In this document: positions 35,603 to 50,321 of the stretch, piece by piece
Layout of the letters: every line of letters starts with the position of its first letter
How positions within the stretch are numbered: position 1 is the stretch's first letter
Assembly (NCBI RefSeq): GCF_016802725.1
Contig: NC_052672.1
Coordinates: 10,426,710 to 10,490,709, forward strand
Origin: Solenopsis invicta
Taxonomy: Eukaryota > Arthropoda > Insecta > Hymenoptera > Formicidae
Reading direction: 5' to 3'
DNA length: 64,000 bases
Made by a program: the position numbers and the translations under genes
The notes under the pieces: generated by a model
Seen by the model: the letters and a program-made list of their open reading frames with translations, nothing else
The model's database searches: none
Told to the model about the DNA's origin: nothing

Positions 35603-38030
35603 AGACAAATCGATGACGATAAGGCCAACCGACCGACCAGGGCACGCGAAACGAATGGAGGGACCACCAATTTGAATATTAATAATCAGCTAGTGCGCGA
35701 AATTGGCAAGAAAGATTGCGATAGGAGAAGGGCGTTACTCTTCGAAGCCGTTGTACGAAATCAATTTTCCGCTGTGCCTCATTGCAAAGAAAAAAAAAAG
35801 AAAAAACAACACATCTTCCTTCGGTGATTCATTGCAACGACCATGCATTTCCGTGAGCGAAAAAGCGTGAGAATATGCCCGTAATGTCTTATGCATTTCA
35901 TTATCTCACGTAAACAACAACATAAACGACGAGATCGACTAATTATGGGGCTCATAAATTCCGGCTGGAGTTGATTTATTCATCGAGATATCAGATGTCA
36001 CCGGGAGAAACTAATTAAACTAGTTATTCAAATCAGTCATAAAAATTAACAAAATAATGGTATTTAATTTAAGATACACATTTTTTACATTATTTTACGT
36101 AAGTGGTTGTTATAAAAATTACAATTGTTAATGATAAAACTAATCATTTAACGATTCGTTTGATCTTACAAATCCAAGGATGTAGATTGAAATTAGAATT
36201 TATCATAAATTTTCGACCAATTTTCTGTAATATATAACGTATTTAATATCGATCATTTTTTTTTTACAAATTCTCTGTTCAATTTTAATTTCTTTTAATC
36301 TTTTTATCGAAGATCATTAAATCAATGCCACTAGATCACCATATTTATCTTGGTGGACACAATTAGTGATACCTTGAACGAGTATCCCTTCAAGGTAGGT
36401 AGCGAAAAGGTGGCCCCTTAGTGGTACGCGATGTGGTCGATCGGGACCAAAGGTCAGTGCTAACGACGGCTCGATAATGAGACACAGATAAACGTAAGAT
36501 GGGTGTTCCGCGAGATCAGCGCAAGATTTCGATTCCATTCTCCTCCACGAGAGGGGATAATCATCGCGATCAAAATTCAGCCGGTTATCAGCAAATGATT
36601 ATAAATTTTCTTCCTAGTTCTTTTATTAGAGAGAATTCCTAACGAGTCATAAAATGATGTAATAATTACAATCTCTACAGTGTTTTCTGTCCCATAACTT
36701 CTGCTACAGAAAGAAACCGGTATTTAGAAGAAAGTCTAGCACATTTGCCAAAACGTATTTTATACATTCATGTATCTATAAATATATATAGGTGTATTTA
36801 TAAAGCCTTTTATTCCCAAGAGGAACGAATCATTCCATAAATGAATACTAGATAATTATGATAATTGTTTCATTATTATAATTGTAGTTTTAAGATTCTA
36901 CATCAATATGTATAAATAAAAATAAATGACATACGTACGCAATAATGTTTATCAATTATATTTAAATATCATTTTTGACGTCATAAACATATTATATGAA
37001 GAACTTTTTTATGTCGATTGCGCGCCCTATTTGAGAACTTTCGTCTAGAAAATTAACACCGGAATTGAAAAATTAAGTATTTAAAAAATAAAAATTTTTT
37101 GAAAAATTTTGTGATGTAATATTATAGTTAATTTTGTCCTACAATATTTATTGATGCTAATTGATCACACGAAGAATCACACCTGTATCCCGGAAGAAAT
37201 ATTTCCTTGCCTCCCACTGCATTATTTTCGACCGGGATAATTTTAGTGATACTAAAATAAGAAAACGTCCAATCAGTTTTTTTTTAAAGCACACTTGCCA
37301 CATGTGTTGTTTGGCTATTACGCCTACAGGAATCTGCTGACTTATTGAACGCGTTTAGAAGGCTAGACATTTCATTCAGTAGTTCCGGAGGTGACTTCAT
37401 GAATGAACGAAGCAACTGAAACGTCGTCGAAGGACGTCACTCAGGTAAAGGTTATCGGGAGCGTTGGACGCGATTACGAGCGCAAAGGCCGGTTTTATCT
37501 CGCGACTAATCGCCGGCTTCTAATATTATTTATGGTTTATGTATCGCAAGCAAATGTACCATTGCCAATTACGACTATTAACGGGCACTTCAGTTTATTC
37601 GCATCTATAACACTTTACACGTGTCTTTATAAATCGACAGTATTTGCTTGTGAAGAGTGCTAATGAATAGTTGTTGAAAGCTTTACGAAAAAATTATCTC
37701 TAATTTTTTTAATTTTTTCTGCAAGTTTCTGAAATTTAAATCATAAAAATCTCTAAATATCTAATAACTTATATAATTAAATAACAACAAATATAATTAC
37801 TTAATTCTTACTTCTTTATACAAACGTCACATTAATTTCTCTCGTGGATATGTATCATCAAAATAGTAAGGTGAAAATCGTGTGAATTAAAATAAAAATC
37901 AAGTGAATAGTGCGCTATGTATATATATATTTTTTAATTTATTGCACTGATTCTTGGAAAGAATAGTTATCTTATAATTGTCGAATACTCATTTAAAATT
38001 TATTTATAATAAAAATCATTTAAGATAAGC

Positions 38031-38114
38031 TAAATCGACTTACTGAACATTTTAAATAAGTTTCTAGAATCTATTTTATATATTTTTTTTATATTTTAAG
38101 TAAGTCGATTTTGT
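38031..38114. repeat. Short inverted repeat
   Basis: AAATCGACTTACT and AGTAAGTCGATTT are exact inverses about 80 bp apart around an AT-rich centre. Confidence 0.7.
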
Positions 38115-41100
38115 TTATTGTAAATAAGTTTTATGTAAAATAAGTTTATTCAACCGACCTGCTTATAATTGTTTGTAAAAAAAAAACATGTCGCTTTCGT
38201 TTTAAAAAATAAGTCTTTTTTCTCTCCTATTCTCTTGCAAATCGTTTCATTTACGCATTGATCAGTCTAACACGTTACAGCCTTTGATTACTCGCAGATT
38301 ATGCGATAAGAATGTAGCATCCGGTGGATTCCAATTACAACTAACGGGAGCGCGAGTATGCTCGCGTAATATTCTGACAGGCATTCCGCTCAAGGCCGTT
38401 CGTCGTCCGGTAAAACCGCTCATGTCACGCTTACCGATCTTCTATTAGACGGTCGCGATTCTATTTAGCATCGCCTCGATATAAACTGCACCAGGTGTTA
38501 TATAGAATTCTTCTTCAAGAATATTGTCCAATCCGGTTTTGCGTCGCGCATGAGTGCACCTCCGCGATATACGTAACGAATTGCAACGATTTGTGTTTCA
38601 ATAAGATGAGCAAGGTTGTTGTAAATCAAAATCGATCTTCTCGCGTATCGCAAAAAATGATATCCGAAGTACGCAATAATAAAATCTAAGGTAAGAATAC
38701 ACAATAAATAGGAAAGTATGCTGAGAATTTGTAACGTTTGAGAAAGTGTCAAAAATTTCGTAACAAATGCTAAAAACAAATATTTAAATTTTACAGGTTT
38801 ACTAAAAATTGCAAGATTTCTCAGATTTTCAAATCTCTCGTATCAAAAATCTATGCTGTAATTTCATTTACGGACCTTTGATTTAAACAATCCGCAAGCG
38901 CCTATTACATTACATATATTTTTTTAACCACATAAAAAAATTTTTTTAATTGCAATAATAAAAATTTTCATTGTCTATCCTTATTCTTATTTTTCATAGC
39001 TTTCTTCTCGATTGTAGTTGTTACATTTTTCTATTTTTCATCATCGATTAATTCCCTCGACATATCATTTTATACTGCATTTTATATTCTTGACATTGAA
39101 ATTATAGAATAATTAAAACCAAAACCAAGAGAATAATTAAACAAAGAATAATTAAATATCTAAAACCAAAGCAAAGGCGCTCGCGTTCACAGTTATACTT
39201 ATATCGTGAAAATTCGTTTCCGCGGAAATGTTAATATCACCTTTGAAACAGATATGCCACCGTCGCGATGGAAAGCGAACGCGTTTCAGTCCTCATTAGT
39301 ACACAGGCGATTCCTCTTGTAGCAACAAGAGTACAATTCCTCCAACACGCGTATTCATACGTGACCATTATCTACGAATCGCATCTCGCAATGGTACAAT
39401 TGCCGGACGGCAAAGGGCACCTCGTAATTCTTTTATGACGATCCGTGCAGCGAATAACTTAGCCGGACGATACGAGATTCGTGCGTATCGCGTCGCCCGT
39501 CAAAGCGACCAATTAATAGCGCGCTCGGCGAATCTATAAAACGATTAAAATTAGGCTCGCGAGCGGACGAAAGAGATTCTAAATGTCAAAACAGCATAGA
39601 ATCGTTCTTAATTATACGCAATAAAATATCGTTAAAATGACGGTGCGCATATATAACACAAAGAGCGAAAAGATCTTTGCGATACTTTTAACGTCGTTTT
39701 ACCTAATACCGAGCTTGATGAATTTGATGGACGCAACCTTTCATTTGTACAAGATCTCCACGGCGAAATTTTTGCAATAATAATTATATTGAACAGAGAA
39801 AAGATTCATTGCGATGATGAGATCTGAATGTTATATAGATGAATTATCATTAAATTGACTTTCAATTGATATTATTAATTCTTTGTTTATTTAGCTCTAA
39901 CTTATAAACTCGTTTGTTTATAATTGACCTTTACTTATTTGTTTAATTGCTTATGCATTAAGTTTTGATAATAGTTAATTTACTATTTCTTCTTCAACTA
40001 TTTCAGTTTTAAAACTGAAAAGTTATTCGGCGTGCAGTTTTGTAAACTTGAAAGAGGGTAAATAAAGCCACACAATAATTAATATAATATTAGCACTAAG
40101 ATCAAGCTACGACCATTAAAGACTTTTCATTTCTATTGTGTTTTCACGTGTCGATCGACGCTCTCTATTCAATATGATGAATTTCACTCGGAAAAACTGG
40201 TTCGAATAAAGAATTTCGATTTATGCTTCAACAGAGTTATACTTCAACAAAGACAAGAAAGATCAGCAGCGAAGGACCCACGCTGCGAGAGCACGCTCCC
40301 TACCTTTTGCGACGCCGCGTGTGTTGTCTAGGTCGTGTAAGACGAAGGGCATATAGAGAGCGATTGAAATCAAAGAGAAAGAAAACAGGGAGGAGCGGTC
40401 ATGAGAGACACTCGGCTGATTTAGATCTGTGCGAAGAAAGAAGAGACGCTCGATGAAACGCGCGAATATATTTATTATAGCTGCTGCGCGTCGGTAATAA
40501 AAGTGATAATAAAATAAAATTATGAGCCTCTACGTATAACATTATAGTGGCAACACAACACAATAGAAAGAAAAAAGTCTACTAAAAGCATAGGAATTCT
40601 CGTAATTAAAATTTTATTGTATACACAAATAAAAATAGCGTATAAATTTTTAAATATTTTCTTTGTGATTTTTTTTAAATAAGATCATCATTCATAATAT
40701 TGCAAATATTTCTTAGTATCAATAATACATGTTAAACATTAATGTAAAATAATTAAAGTAAAATTTATGTTGTACATTAATGAAATTAGATATTTGAAAT
40801 AAATTAAATTAAGAAATAGATTTTTTTTTTAGATTATTTTTTAAAAGATTTACGAGGTTAAAGATTTATCGATCGCTCTTCAATATATGGATGCTTCGTT
40901 CCAATGTATACATGCCGACTATATGTACGTGCCTACTCACAGCAGCTGTTGTGTGCAAATAAATGACGCGTTTCGAATGTCCTTTGACTATGTCCATGAC
41001 ACAGTACAGTTAGTTGTGAATCTTAAGATATTGCATACTGATTCAGAATTCTTTCGTGATACACGCTTACATAACGAGCTTTCACTTTCAAACAGTCCAC

Positions 41101-42136
41101 TTGTATCGTATAGCTTCCGGTACGTCAAATGACGCGTTAAAAATAAGATTATAAAAGAAATAAAAAAATTTTAACTTAAAAATTAATAAAATACAAAAAT
41201 TTGCTAATTTAAAACTATTGATATTCTATTTAACTAAATTTATATAACTATCAACGAAAAAAACATTTAACCGTAAAAAATTATAATTCTCGAAATTTTA
41301 TTTTCTTTATAACGAAACTAAGATAAAAATTCGGCTGACGCAATAATCGAACACATAGCAGAAATTTTAATTCTGAAAAAATTGAAAGAGCGAAAAAAAG
41401 GGAGAAAGAGAGAAATTTGGCTCAAAACTGGAGACCTTGCAACTCCGGGAGATTCAGGTCGTATTTTCCATCTTTTGCTTACCCTCGCATCTCTCTCTTT
41501 CTCTCTTCAGATCGCTGTCCTCCAGCGCTAGAACCACGGAAGGCGACCTGTTGCCAAGGGAAGCTTTAAAAGTAAACAACGTTACGTCATCAGGGCCCCT
41601 GGTGTCTACAGATCTGCTGTGTGTTGCCGGTTAAACGCCGGTCCTTGTTCCCTATCGTATATCTCTCTCTCTCTCTCCCTCCCTCCCTCCCTCCCTTTCC
41701 CTCTCCTGATGCCGATGATCGCCAAATCTTATTCCGGTCGCATTTATATATATACGGGGTGGTCGCTTTATCTTGATCCCCTCCGGTGGCGCACTCATTT
41801 TTTTATGTCGTGCATGAAAGAAAATTATCTCTTTCTGGCGAAATAAATAATCACAATACAGATCATCTCCTAACTTATCTATTTGACAAGTCATTTTACT
41901 GACTGATCATACTGTACATATTCGTGCTAAAATATTCAATAAATAAATAAACAAGATATGTATATGTAATAAAAAAACAATTATAAGTAATAAAAATAAT
42001 AAAGGGAATTCGTAATGCGCTTTTTTATTAAATTCTGTTTTTCTGTCAATAGCATTCGCGGACTCCTCGTGCTTTTCAATTGCGCGTCAAAACGAATGCT
42101 TATTCGATGAAAAGGTAATATTCAAACTCTATGGTA

Positions 42137-42350
42137 CACTGAGAAAAAAAATGGTCAACTTAACTAAATTTTTCCACTTGATTGAATTTCTTTAGTACAA
42201 ACATTTACGTATTTAAATCAAATATATATGTAGTTAAATTAAATATATAAATGCTTAAATTAGAGTTCAACTATTTTATAATATATATTCAAGTCAAATA
42301 CATAAAAAAGTTTAGTCGAGTTGAAAAATTTAGTCAAGTTTTTCTCAGTG
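42137..42350. mobile_element. TA-flanked MITE with CACTGAGAAAAA ends
   Basis: The element is 214 bp with inverted ends CACTGAGAAAAA and TTTTTCTCAGTG, flanked by TA on both sides (42135-42136, 42351-42352). A TA target fits Tc1/mariner-type transposition. The interior is AT-rich, with AACTAAATTTTTC-like words pairing with GAAAAATTTAGTC. Confidence 0.88.
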
Positions 42351-42419
42351 TACTCTTACAAAGAGCTTAAAGCGAACACATCGGTATGTGTCACTTGCAA
42401 CCATAAATTGCGACAAAGC

Positions 42420-43570
42420 ATTTCACTGCGGACCCCGGGTATACATCCGCGAGCATAGACATACGGAATTGCGCGGGGTAGAAGGAGAAAGTGGCGGTGG
42501 AGGAGGCAATAAAAAAAATAGGTGATTGAGCAGCAACGGAGAAACACACGGCCTCTTCGCTGGCGGGCCGCACTGGTTATTTGGTGCGCGAATAATAATC
42601 ATAGCGGTCGCTCTCCTCCCGTTCGTTTCGGCGCGGCACTTCTCTCTCTCTCTCTCTCTCTCTCTTTTCTCTTTCGCTCCTCTCGTGGATCTCCGCAGCG
42701 GTCGCTGCATAGCAACAAGGATCGACCTCTCGCTCTATCCTGTGAGCCATGAGGCGGCTAGTCAGCCGCGAGCATGGCACGATCGGCCCGTCCGGCTCGA
42801 GGATGGAAGGCACGCCGAGGACAGAACAGGAGAGAAGCTGAAGAGCGAGGAAGACGGAGTCACACGATGCGGAGGGTGCCAGAGAGCAACGGAGAAGCGC
42901 GCGGGACGACAGATGCGACGAAGGACGGAGAAAGACGATACGAAGCGAAAGAATGAAAGGGATGCAGAGAAAGAGAGAGAGAGAGAGAGAAGAGGAAGCG
43001 AGAAAGCGAAAATACAGAAGAGAGGAGAGAACGAGGGAAGCGAGAGGGAAGTCTCGAAAACGGTATGAGAGGACAGAGAACGGTAGAAAATATAGAAGAG
43101 GACAGAAATGTACGAGAGGCGGCGATGTCGGAGATACGGCCGTAACCCTTTCGCTCGTCTAGACGCCGTGAGACGAAACAACGAAGTGTGGTCCACCCGC
43201 CGCAACCTCTGTGTCCTCGGGGTCTCTAAATGCTCCCTTCGGCTTCTTTTTTCCGCGCCCCGTGGGTCTCCTATTTCGCGTACCAACCGCACCGGACGAC
43301 CACCTTAATTTTAAGACTCGTCGTGGTCGCTGACAGCTGTCGGACGGACGGACGGCGACGTGAAAAGATCACGTTGCGCTCTTCTCGTTGTTCCAACGCG
43401 TGATGACCCCCCTCGATGACCGGTATTCGTTGTTGCTAAAATCTTACCCTACGTGCGTCGACGAGCGCGCAACCCCGTTGGAATTTGGCGCCAACCGAGC
43501 GCGTTATTGGTGTGTCGACACGTGTCTGAGCCGTTTGCATTTGGCACCAAAGAGCTAACATCTCTTGGTA
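42420..43570. promoter_or_regulatory. CpG-rich intronic island with E2F-like dyads
   Basis: About 1.1 kb of strongly GC- and CpG-rich DNA in an AT-rich intron. It has a CT run (near 42640-42664), GGACGGACGG repeats, and a perfect palindromic E2F/DP-type site TTTGGCGCCAA (43494-43504). A near copy TTTGGCACCAAA lies at 43550-43561, with a CACGTG E-box between them. Frames of up to 180 codons occur on both strands but are Arg/Glu/Ser-rich and overlap. Activity as an enhancer or alternative promoter is inference. Confidence 0.45.
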
Positions 43571-46500
43571 AACACGCTGGACCTCCTCCATCGCCTTAAG
43601 AAAATTATAATCCGCGAAAGTTCAATATATAATTCATAAGTTCAATAAATTAACGTATATATTTGCGTTTCTTTATATCGCAAAATTTCTGTTGCTTTTC
43701 ATAAACCACGATATATTATATATTTATTTGATTCTCTCAATCTGTTGTAGACAGAAAATTCCTTTCTTCTTGAAAGGTGAACAATTTTATTTATATTCAG
43801 ACTCAATATTATTACCAGAGCTAGATAAGTTGATATACTTTTTAAACTTAATTAAGTTATATGAATAAATCTAATGACTTATAAAATTAATTTAGTTACG
43901 TTAAGATTAAATCGAGTTAAATTTTAAAAAAGTTACATTAGAAATTCGCAAATTTTTAACGTTAGATTTTTACTCAAAACAATTATAAAATATAGATCCA
44001 CAAACTTAATATTTTATTTGTAAATTAAGCTTATATGAAATAATAAAGAAATATTGTTTTTTGTGCGAGAATGTATTTTTCTTTTATAGTTTTACAAAAA
44101 TTATTAACTTAAAAAAAGTTGATAAATTAAAGTTTGTGTTGCAAAAATAACTAGTTAAAATTAAAAATTAAATCATTTAAAATTAACTAAATTAAACTAA
44201 AAAAAGTCATTAACTTTTTAACTACCGCCCAACTGAGATTATTACAATAACAATTCCGCACTAAAAATGTTGGTTTAATTTTATAATAATAAAAAGCTAT
44301 CTTTGATCAAAGTGTCTTAACATTTGCAAAATTACCATTTAAACATTGATTATATATAATTATAAAAATGCTTGAAATTTCCGCATTCTTATGTCAGATA
44401 AAATCAATTCACGGTGTGTTTCCCCCACGCACCTGCATAGCGATAGAAATTTACGCCAAATGAACGCAGCTGCGCGAAATCAATGACATGTCGCGACAGT
44501 GTGAATAAATTCTTTCCCTATAAATAATTCCTGAGATTATACATTCCTGATTTCCGACAACTTATAAGCCATATCAAAACGGCAGGCAAAGAAATCATTC
44601 AGATATACAACAAATTTGCATAAACGCTCGTGTGATCAAATGATATTCTTTAGTCAAAATCATGCGTGGCACTTTTCCTAATTTATACCTAATTTAATTG
44701 ATTTATGCAGCAATTTGACGTTGTCGATCGTTATGAGAACTTCGAACGATGAATTTGCGTAATTTAATGCGTAAATTTTTCAACTATACATGTTACACTC
44801 TTCGTCGTATTTTATTTTAGTCGAGAAATAAATACAGACGATATCTAATTTAAGAGAGAGAGAAAGAGAGAGAAATTATAATTCAAAAATAACATTTTGA
44901 TCTCACGCATCATGATATACAATTAAAATAATTTCCAATTTGTAATAAAAAAATAAATCAACAAGTAATCGGTAAATTCAAAAAATTAGAATTAGAATTA
45001 TGGCAATGTGCATTATGATTCTCAACATGTAATATAAGAAATTGCATGTAATCAAAAAATGTATCAAAGAGAAATCATCAATGTAAGTGAAACGCAATCG
45101 AAACGGCGCGAGAATTGATCTGTGATCCGTTTAACGGCCACTTGCTGATTCTTCGCGATACGTCGATCATAATATCAATCTAGAAGTGACTGAATCGACG
45201 GGAGGAGACCCCAGGAGGGTATCGCGAGTCACGTGGATGGGCCAGTCATATGGATGATGACGTCGCGAATTCGGCCAGCAACAGCGGATGTCGATCCGTT
45301 TGCGCGCGAGTTCCTTTACCTGCCTCTTTCTCTCTCTATCCCTCTCTTTTTCTTCTCTTGACCGGATAGAAATTTTTGTGTCCCATCGATGGAAGACCTC
45401 CGCCTCCGTTTCTGAGAAAAGTAGACGTGAGACTTACAAGCGGTGCGGCTGACAAAAGGCGCCAAAGGGATCTTCTGCCTTCACCTATGAATAATTATCG
45501 CGACCCACTCACGATATCTGCGCGTGGCTAAGTCGAGGTTAAAGAAACTCGACATCAAAAGCAAAATTAGTGATAGATTCGGCAGGTTTATGGAAATGAG
45601 CCGTTAAGACGTACGAAAAAAGAAAAAAAAAATCTTTAACGTTTCAGCGAACGTTTCAGAGTTGACTTTATAGCGAATCGCGCGCCTTGATTAGCGACCA
45701 CGGATTATTACACAATTTCTTTCTTTCCACTTCCGTTTTTCGCTGCAGTATACGTCGTACAAGGAGATAAAAATCGTGCGCGAAAATCGCATGTTTTCGT
45801 CTTATTCACTATTAAATATTAAAGAATCAAATTTAAATAAATTCCTTGAGTTAAATAACATTCTGTTATTTTTCACTTCTATGTGTCAAAATTTATTATT
45901 TTAATACTAATATGTAGTTAAAAGAACAACAACCTCGTCTTGTCAATCCACTTCTGTGATCAAATGCTTAGTTTCAAATCAAATAGTGTCCATATTATTA
46001 ACATATGCACCTAGTAAATAACAAATTCAATTTGACTCAAATTTAACATTTTTACAATTATTAAAAATAACTCAAATCGAGTAGAATTCGACACTACGAA
46101 TTTAACAGTTTCAATAGTTGGTCGTAGAAGAGGGACGAGGTCATTGTTAAATTATAATGCAAATCTACATTTCGAGAAATTTATGAAGCGGGATGAAAGC
46201 GAGGTTAAACACGAGGGATCGGCTCCGAGCAAACTTTTGCGGTGCGGATATCCCATATGCATTCCAAATGGTACCGCAAATAATCATCGTACGCACAGAT
46301 AGGCTACGTGATACAGCGTTAAGTGTATATATGTATTGCGGACCAGCCGTTAGAACGTGCGGCTAACACCGTGGACGTCATTTGAAAACGTGACTCGGAT
46401 ACTTCGCCGAACACTGCGAATGTTTACAAGTGCGTACGTGTGTGCTCATGCGTGCGAAACGAAAAGAGAGCGCGCGCATTCCCTATTATGATAACACCGT

Positions 46501-46919
46501 GATATGCGCTCCGACACGCGGAGATGCACCGCATCAGCAGCTCTACATTGCACGAACTGACGTTGAAATGTAGTAGCATGATGCAGCGAATAATGTCGCG
46601 GCGGTGTCGTTCATGTAAAACGCCGTGTCGTCATCGGCGCAGCTTTCTTACAACAGAATGGCAATCGATAAACGAAAGCCAGTGTCGTATGAATCATCCG
46701 TTTAACATTATTTAGTTTATCACTGTCCATAAAACAGTATTCATAAGAGATATTGTCGACTCCTTCTTCGCACGTGGGAAATTTATTATCAACGCTTCCA
46801 CGTTATTGATCTTTTTATCGGACTATCAAAACTATCGCGACCAAGTTTCTTTTTTGGGGGATCAGAGGTTTGTTCACTTCTTCGCTCATAAGCCATTGTG
46901 ATCAAATGAGATACAGATC
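43571..46919. other. AT-rich intron stretch
   Basis: A TTAAATTA-rich section at 43850-44220, then mixed sequence with small GC patches near 45200-45560 and 46440-46680. No gene or clear repeat. Confidence 0.55.
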
Positions 46920-47560
46920 ATCCTAGGTCATAGATAAGAAGCGCGTATGGGATGAGCGCGTCGGCGAAACCGAAAGGAAAAAAAGGAAAAGACGGGGTAG
47001 AGATAAAGATTATAGGGATGGAAAAAGAAAGAAAGAGCAAAACTGTCTCGACAAAAAAACGCTTCGCGCAGCTGTCGCTCTGGCGAGTTTTATCGTTCTA
47101 AGCAGGGGAGGTTTCTTCCCTTCCCTCCCCTCTCCCCCTGTTCGACCGTTCCTTTTCTCATTCCGTTTGCCTTAGACTTTAGACATCTTCATTTCTCTTT
47201 TCCTCTTGTTGTCGATCTTCCTCTTTCTTCAGCGGGATTAATACCTTCTCGCTAGACGCCACCAGCAGCCGGGGTTTGAAAAGCGAATCCACTATAGGGG
47301 CAGCTGTTGTACGTTCCGCCGTCCCTATCTTCCAATGAAACTCGCCATTCTCCTCCACTCTCTCTTCTCCTGCTCTCGTGTACCTCGTTCTTTCCACCCC
47401 CATTGTCCTTCTTTTTTTTTCTTGTCAGTCGCAGGTATGTGTGTGGTGCTCGCCATTGGTAACCTTTTACCTCTCTCTCACTCGTGACCTGCTCGCGCTT
47501 AAGCATAATTGAATCCGAGTTGAAAGAGAGAGCCCCTGAGAAAGTAACAAGGCATATTTC
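46920..47560. other. Purine/pyrimidine-skewed GC-richer block
   Basis: GA-rich then CT-rich strands (GGAAAAAAAGGAAAAGACGG, then CCCTTCCCTCCCCTCTCCCCC). Minus-strand frames are Glu/Arg-rich artefacts of this skew. A regulatory role is possible. Confidence 0.4.
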
Positions 47561-49117
47561 TCTTTGCGAAGAGATGCAAGTTTTCTTGAAGTTTTTAACG
47601 TCCGTCGTACCAAATATTTAGAAACGATTTTCGCCGTTATTTTATAAATTTAATTACGTTAAATAAATAAATAAAAAAGTAGAAGAAAATAAATGTAGAA
47701 ACATTTCAAATGTATGTGTTTATAAACGTAAATAAAAAAAATAAGTAACATTTTTTGTAAAATATGTATTTTGTTCGTCAAACTTATCTTGATATTGAAT
47801 CTCGATAGCGAATAATAGAAAAATTGTTTATAAATATTCCTAATAAAGAGCGACATTCTAGGCAATCTCGAAATTTTTATCATTTTTTGCTTTTCATAAT
47901 TTATGCACTATATTTTATATTTTACTTTCTATTTTCTACATTTATTGGAGTAAAAAATCTTTATTACATTTTAAAGTAGCTAAAATGCAGGATGTTTCCG
48001 AGTGTCTTGGTAATTTCAACCTGACAGTTTTCGGAGAAATCGAGCGTTCATCAGCCATCAGGTCAACGACGAAGACTTTTATATTTACACAAGAGTGTAA
48101 TAAATCTATGCGACTTTTAGGTTACCCTAACATGTTATCTGACCACGGGGTTAAAGGGGGTTAAAGGGTTTCAGCGTCAACAGCGAGCACACGCGACTGT
48201 TGTTACTGTACGAGATAAAATTCTGAAGAGATTAGAGTGTTTCTCTCAATTCATATCTCCGCCGGAAGCAACGGAGCGACGAGACCGCCGCGCCGCTGCG
48301 ACACTTTTCCCATTCAGAAATTCTCTCTCAGTTGCATAATCAACGATCTGTTCTTTTTTTCCTCGGATCGAACAACACATTAAGAATGTGTCGACCGCTT
48401 TCGTAATCGCGTTCCAGGAAATCAAATGAAGAGGAAGTTGGCTGTCTACCGACTTTGCATGCTGCTTTTAACGAAGCAATTAAAGTTATCTATTGATAAA
48501 ACAATAAACAGCAATATAAATTATGATTGAAATTCTCTGAAAAATTGCCAAATAAGTTTAAAAGTATTGACTCGAATTAAAAAATATTTCTCTTGATGTT
48601 TTTTCATGCGTCTTTCCGCGTAGCTACAAAAAAAATAAAGACAATATTCTTTGCTGTGATGTTATTATTTGTAACGATCTGCTCTCAGATCAGATAAAAT
48701 ATCACAAAAAATCCGTATTTTCAAAAACTTTGTTAGTAAACAACGTTCGAGTTCTTTCGACCAAATCTCTTTTGCCTGATTGAACATAATAGAAGAGGAA
48801 AAAGTCTTCGTAAGACACGTATTCCGCAATTTCAGTAATGTACATGAAAACAAGTTTTCTTGTACATTATAAAATTGTATTATAAATATGTCGATAAGTG
48901 TAAAGATAGTCGTCCATAGATTAATATACACGAAAAGATAGTTCCTATCTTGAGAAATTGTAAAACTATATCAGTAGAGTCATAAAATATTTTTTATCAA
49001 GTTCTTATCAATATTATTCTCCTCAAAATCTTGTCTGTAAGACCTGCAAAGTGAAAAGCGCATTTGAAAGAAAGAGTTAAAAGGCTATGAAAATATTTTT
49101 ATTTCCCGCAAATTACG

Positions 49118-49162
<45 letters not shown>

Positions 49163-50321
49163 CACGGTTAAAATTATTTATCTGTAATTTATGGACACAT
49201 GCATTTTATAATTTATATATCAATACATTTATATATTAAAATTGGAGATACACTCAATATCTAAATATTTGAATTTTATCAAAGAGATACATTAACATTA
49301 TTGTAAATTATAACATAATTATGCAAATTCCTATCAAGAATCGGTCTCTATTCACATCAAATTTTCTTGATATACTTTCCCCTTGCATACGGTGCACGGC
49401 AAACATATATGCATAAGAATGCACTTGTGGAAGAATAAAATGCGATGTGTCGCTTCCTCATCCCTGGATAAACTTGGAAAGAACAGGAATTTGTATGAGA
49501 AGAGCTTCCACTAATTACCTATTCATCGAACAATGTTACATTCCAAGGAAATGCTACGTCTTCGTTTCGGAAGAATGAGGAAGAAGAGGCGGAGAAAAAA
49601 GTCGGAAGAGTGAAACGTTCCAGTGTTTGATCAACTTACTTTTAATGAAAAAATTGGTAAAAAAACTCGAAAAAAAAATTTAACAAAAAAAAGATGCAAA
49701 CTCACTGTCAATTTTTTAATTAAAGAAGATATTGCGTTATTAAAAATATTGTTCCTGAACACGCAATTTCGAGCATTGACTTCAGACGGCGAATATCACA
49801 GTTGAAGTCACGCAGACCAAGAAAACGATTATTCTTCGCGTAATTGACGAAATTCGGGCGCACAATGGACGACGGTCGTTTGTGCAAGATGGACGAATAA
49901 CGCATCGAGTGAGTGACAATGAAATTCGACACGCAAGGAATGAGACGCGTTCACGCAGTCTGCTTTGTATTCATTCACGCGAATGCCGCCGCATGCAGTA
50001 CAGTTGTATTCTTAACATGCGTGTGTCGATACGATGCACTCGCGCGAATGAACGATAACATTGGGATCATTGTACGTCTGACAAATGATAAGATCTCCAT
50101 TTTTCTCAATGACATGTACAGAGTAAGAGATTAAAATTAAATAATATCTATTGAATTACGTGTTATTTTTAATTATTTTTATCATCATTATTGCCATTCT
50201 AAAATTATTGTAACTAATAATTTGTTAAATAAATGGCTCGATCCAAACTTTTATCAATAAATTCGTTAATATATCTTTAATATATTCAAAGTCTCTATAT
50301 TAACGGGTATAAATTACATAT
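47561..50321. other. AT-rich intron stretch with (AT)n
   Basis: Contains an (AT)n tract of about 40 bp at 49121-49160. Otherwise no recognised feature. Confidence 0.6.

Larger units (their letters stand above)
34901..42134. other. Long AT-rich intron stretch with small repeats
   Basis: No recognised exon. It contains the small repeats listed separately (35118, 35440, 38031) and a CCCT/CT-rich patch near 41655-41706. An ATG frame on the minus strand at 36317-36538 has balanced composition but no family likeness. Confidence 0.45.

Noticed and set aside
36317..36538. ATG-led 73-codon minus-strand frame with balanced composition
   Set aside because: No recognised family and no supporting splice or repeat context. 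It could be a conserved element, but nothing in the sequence proves coding.
37403..37445. Possible small exon MNEATETSSKDVTQ followed by a CAG|GTAAAG donor on the plus strand
   Set aside because: One donor-like word and a short frame are expected by chance, and no partner exon was found.
42526..43068. 180-codon plus-strand and 176-codon minus-strand frames
   Set aside because: Low-complexity Arg/Glu and Ser/Leu runs generated by GA/CT-rich DNA. The two frames cover the same bases.
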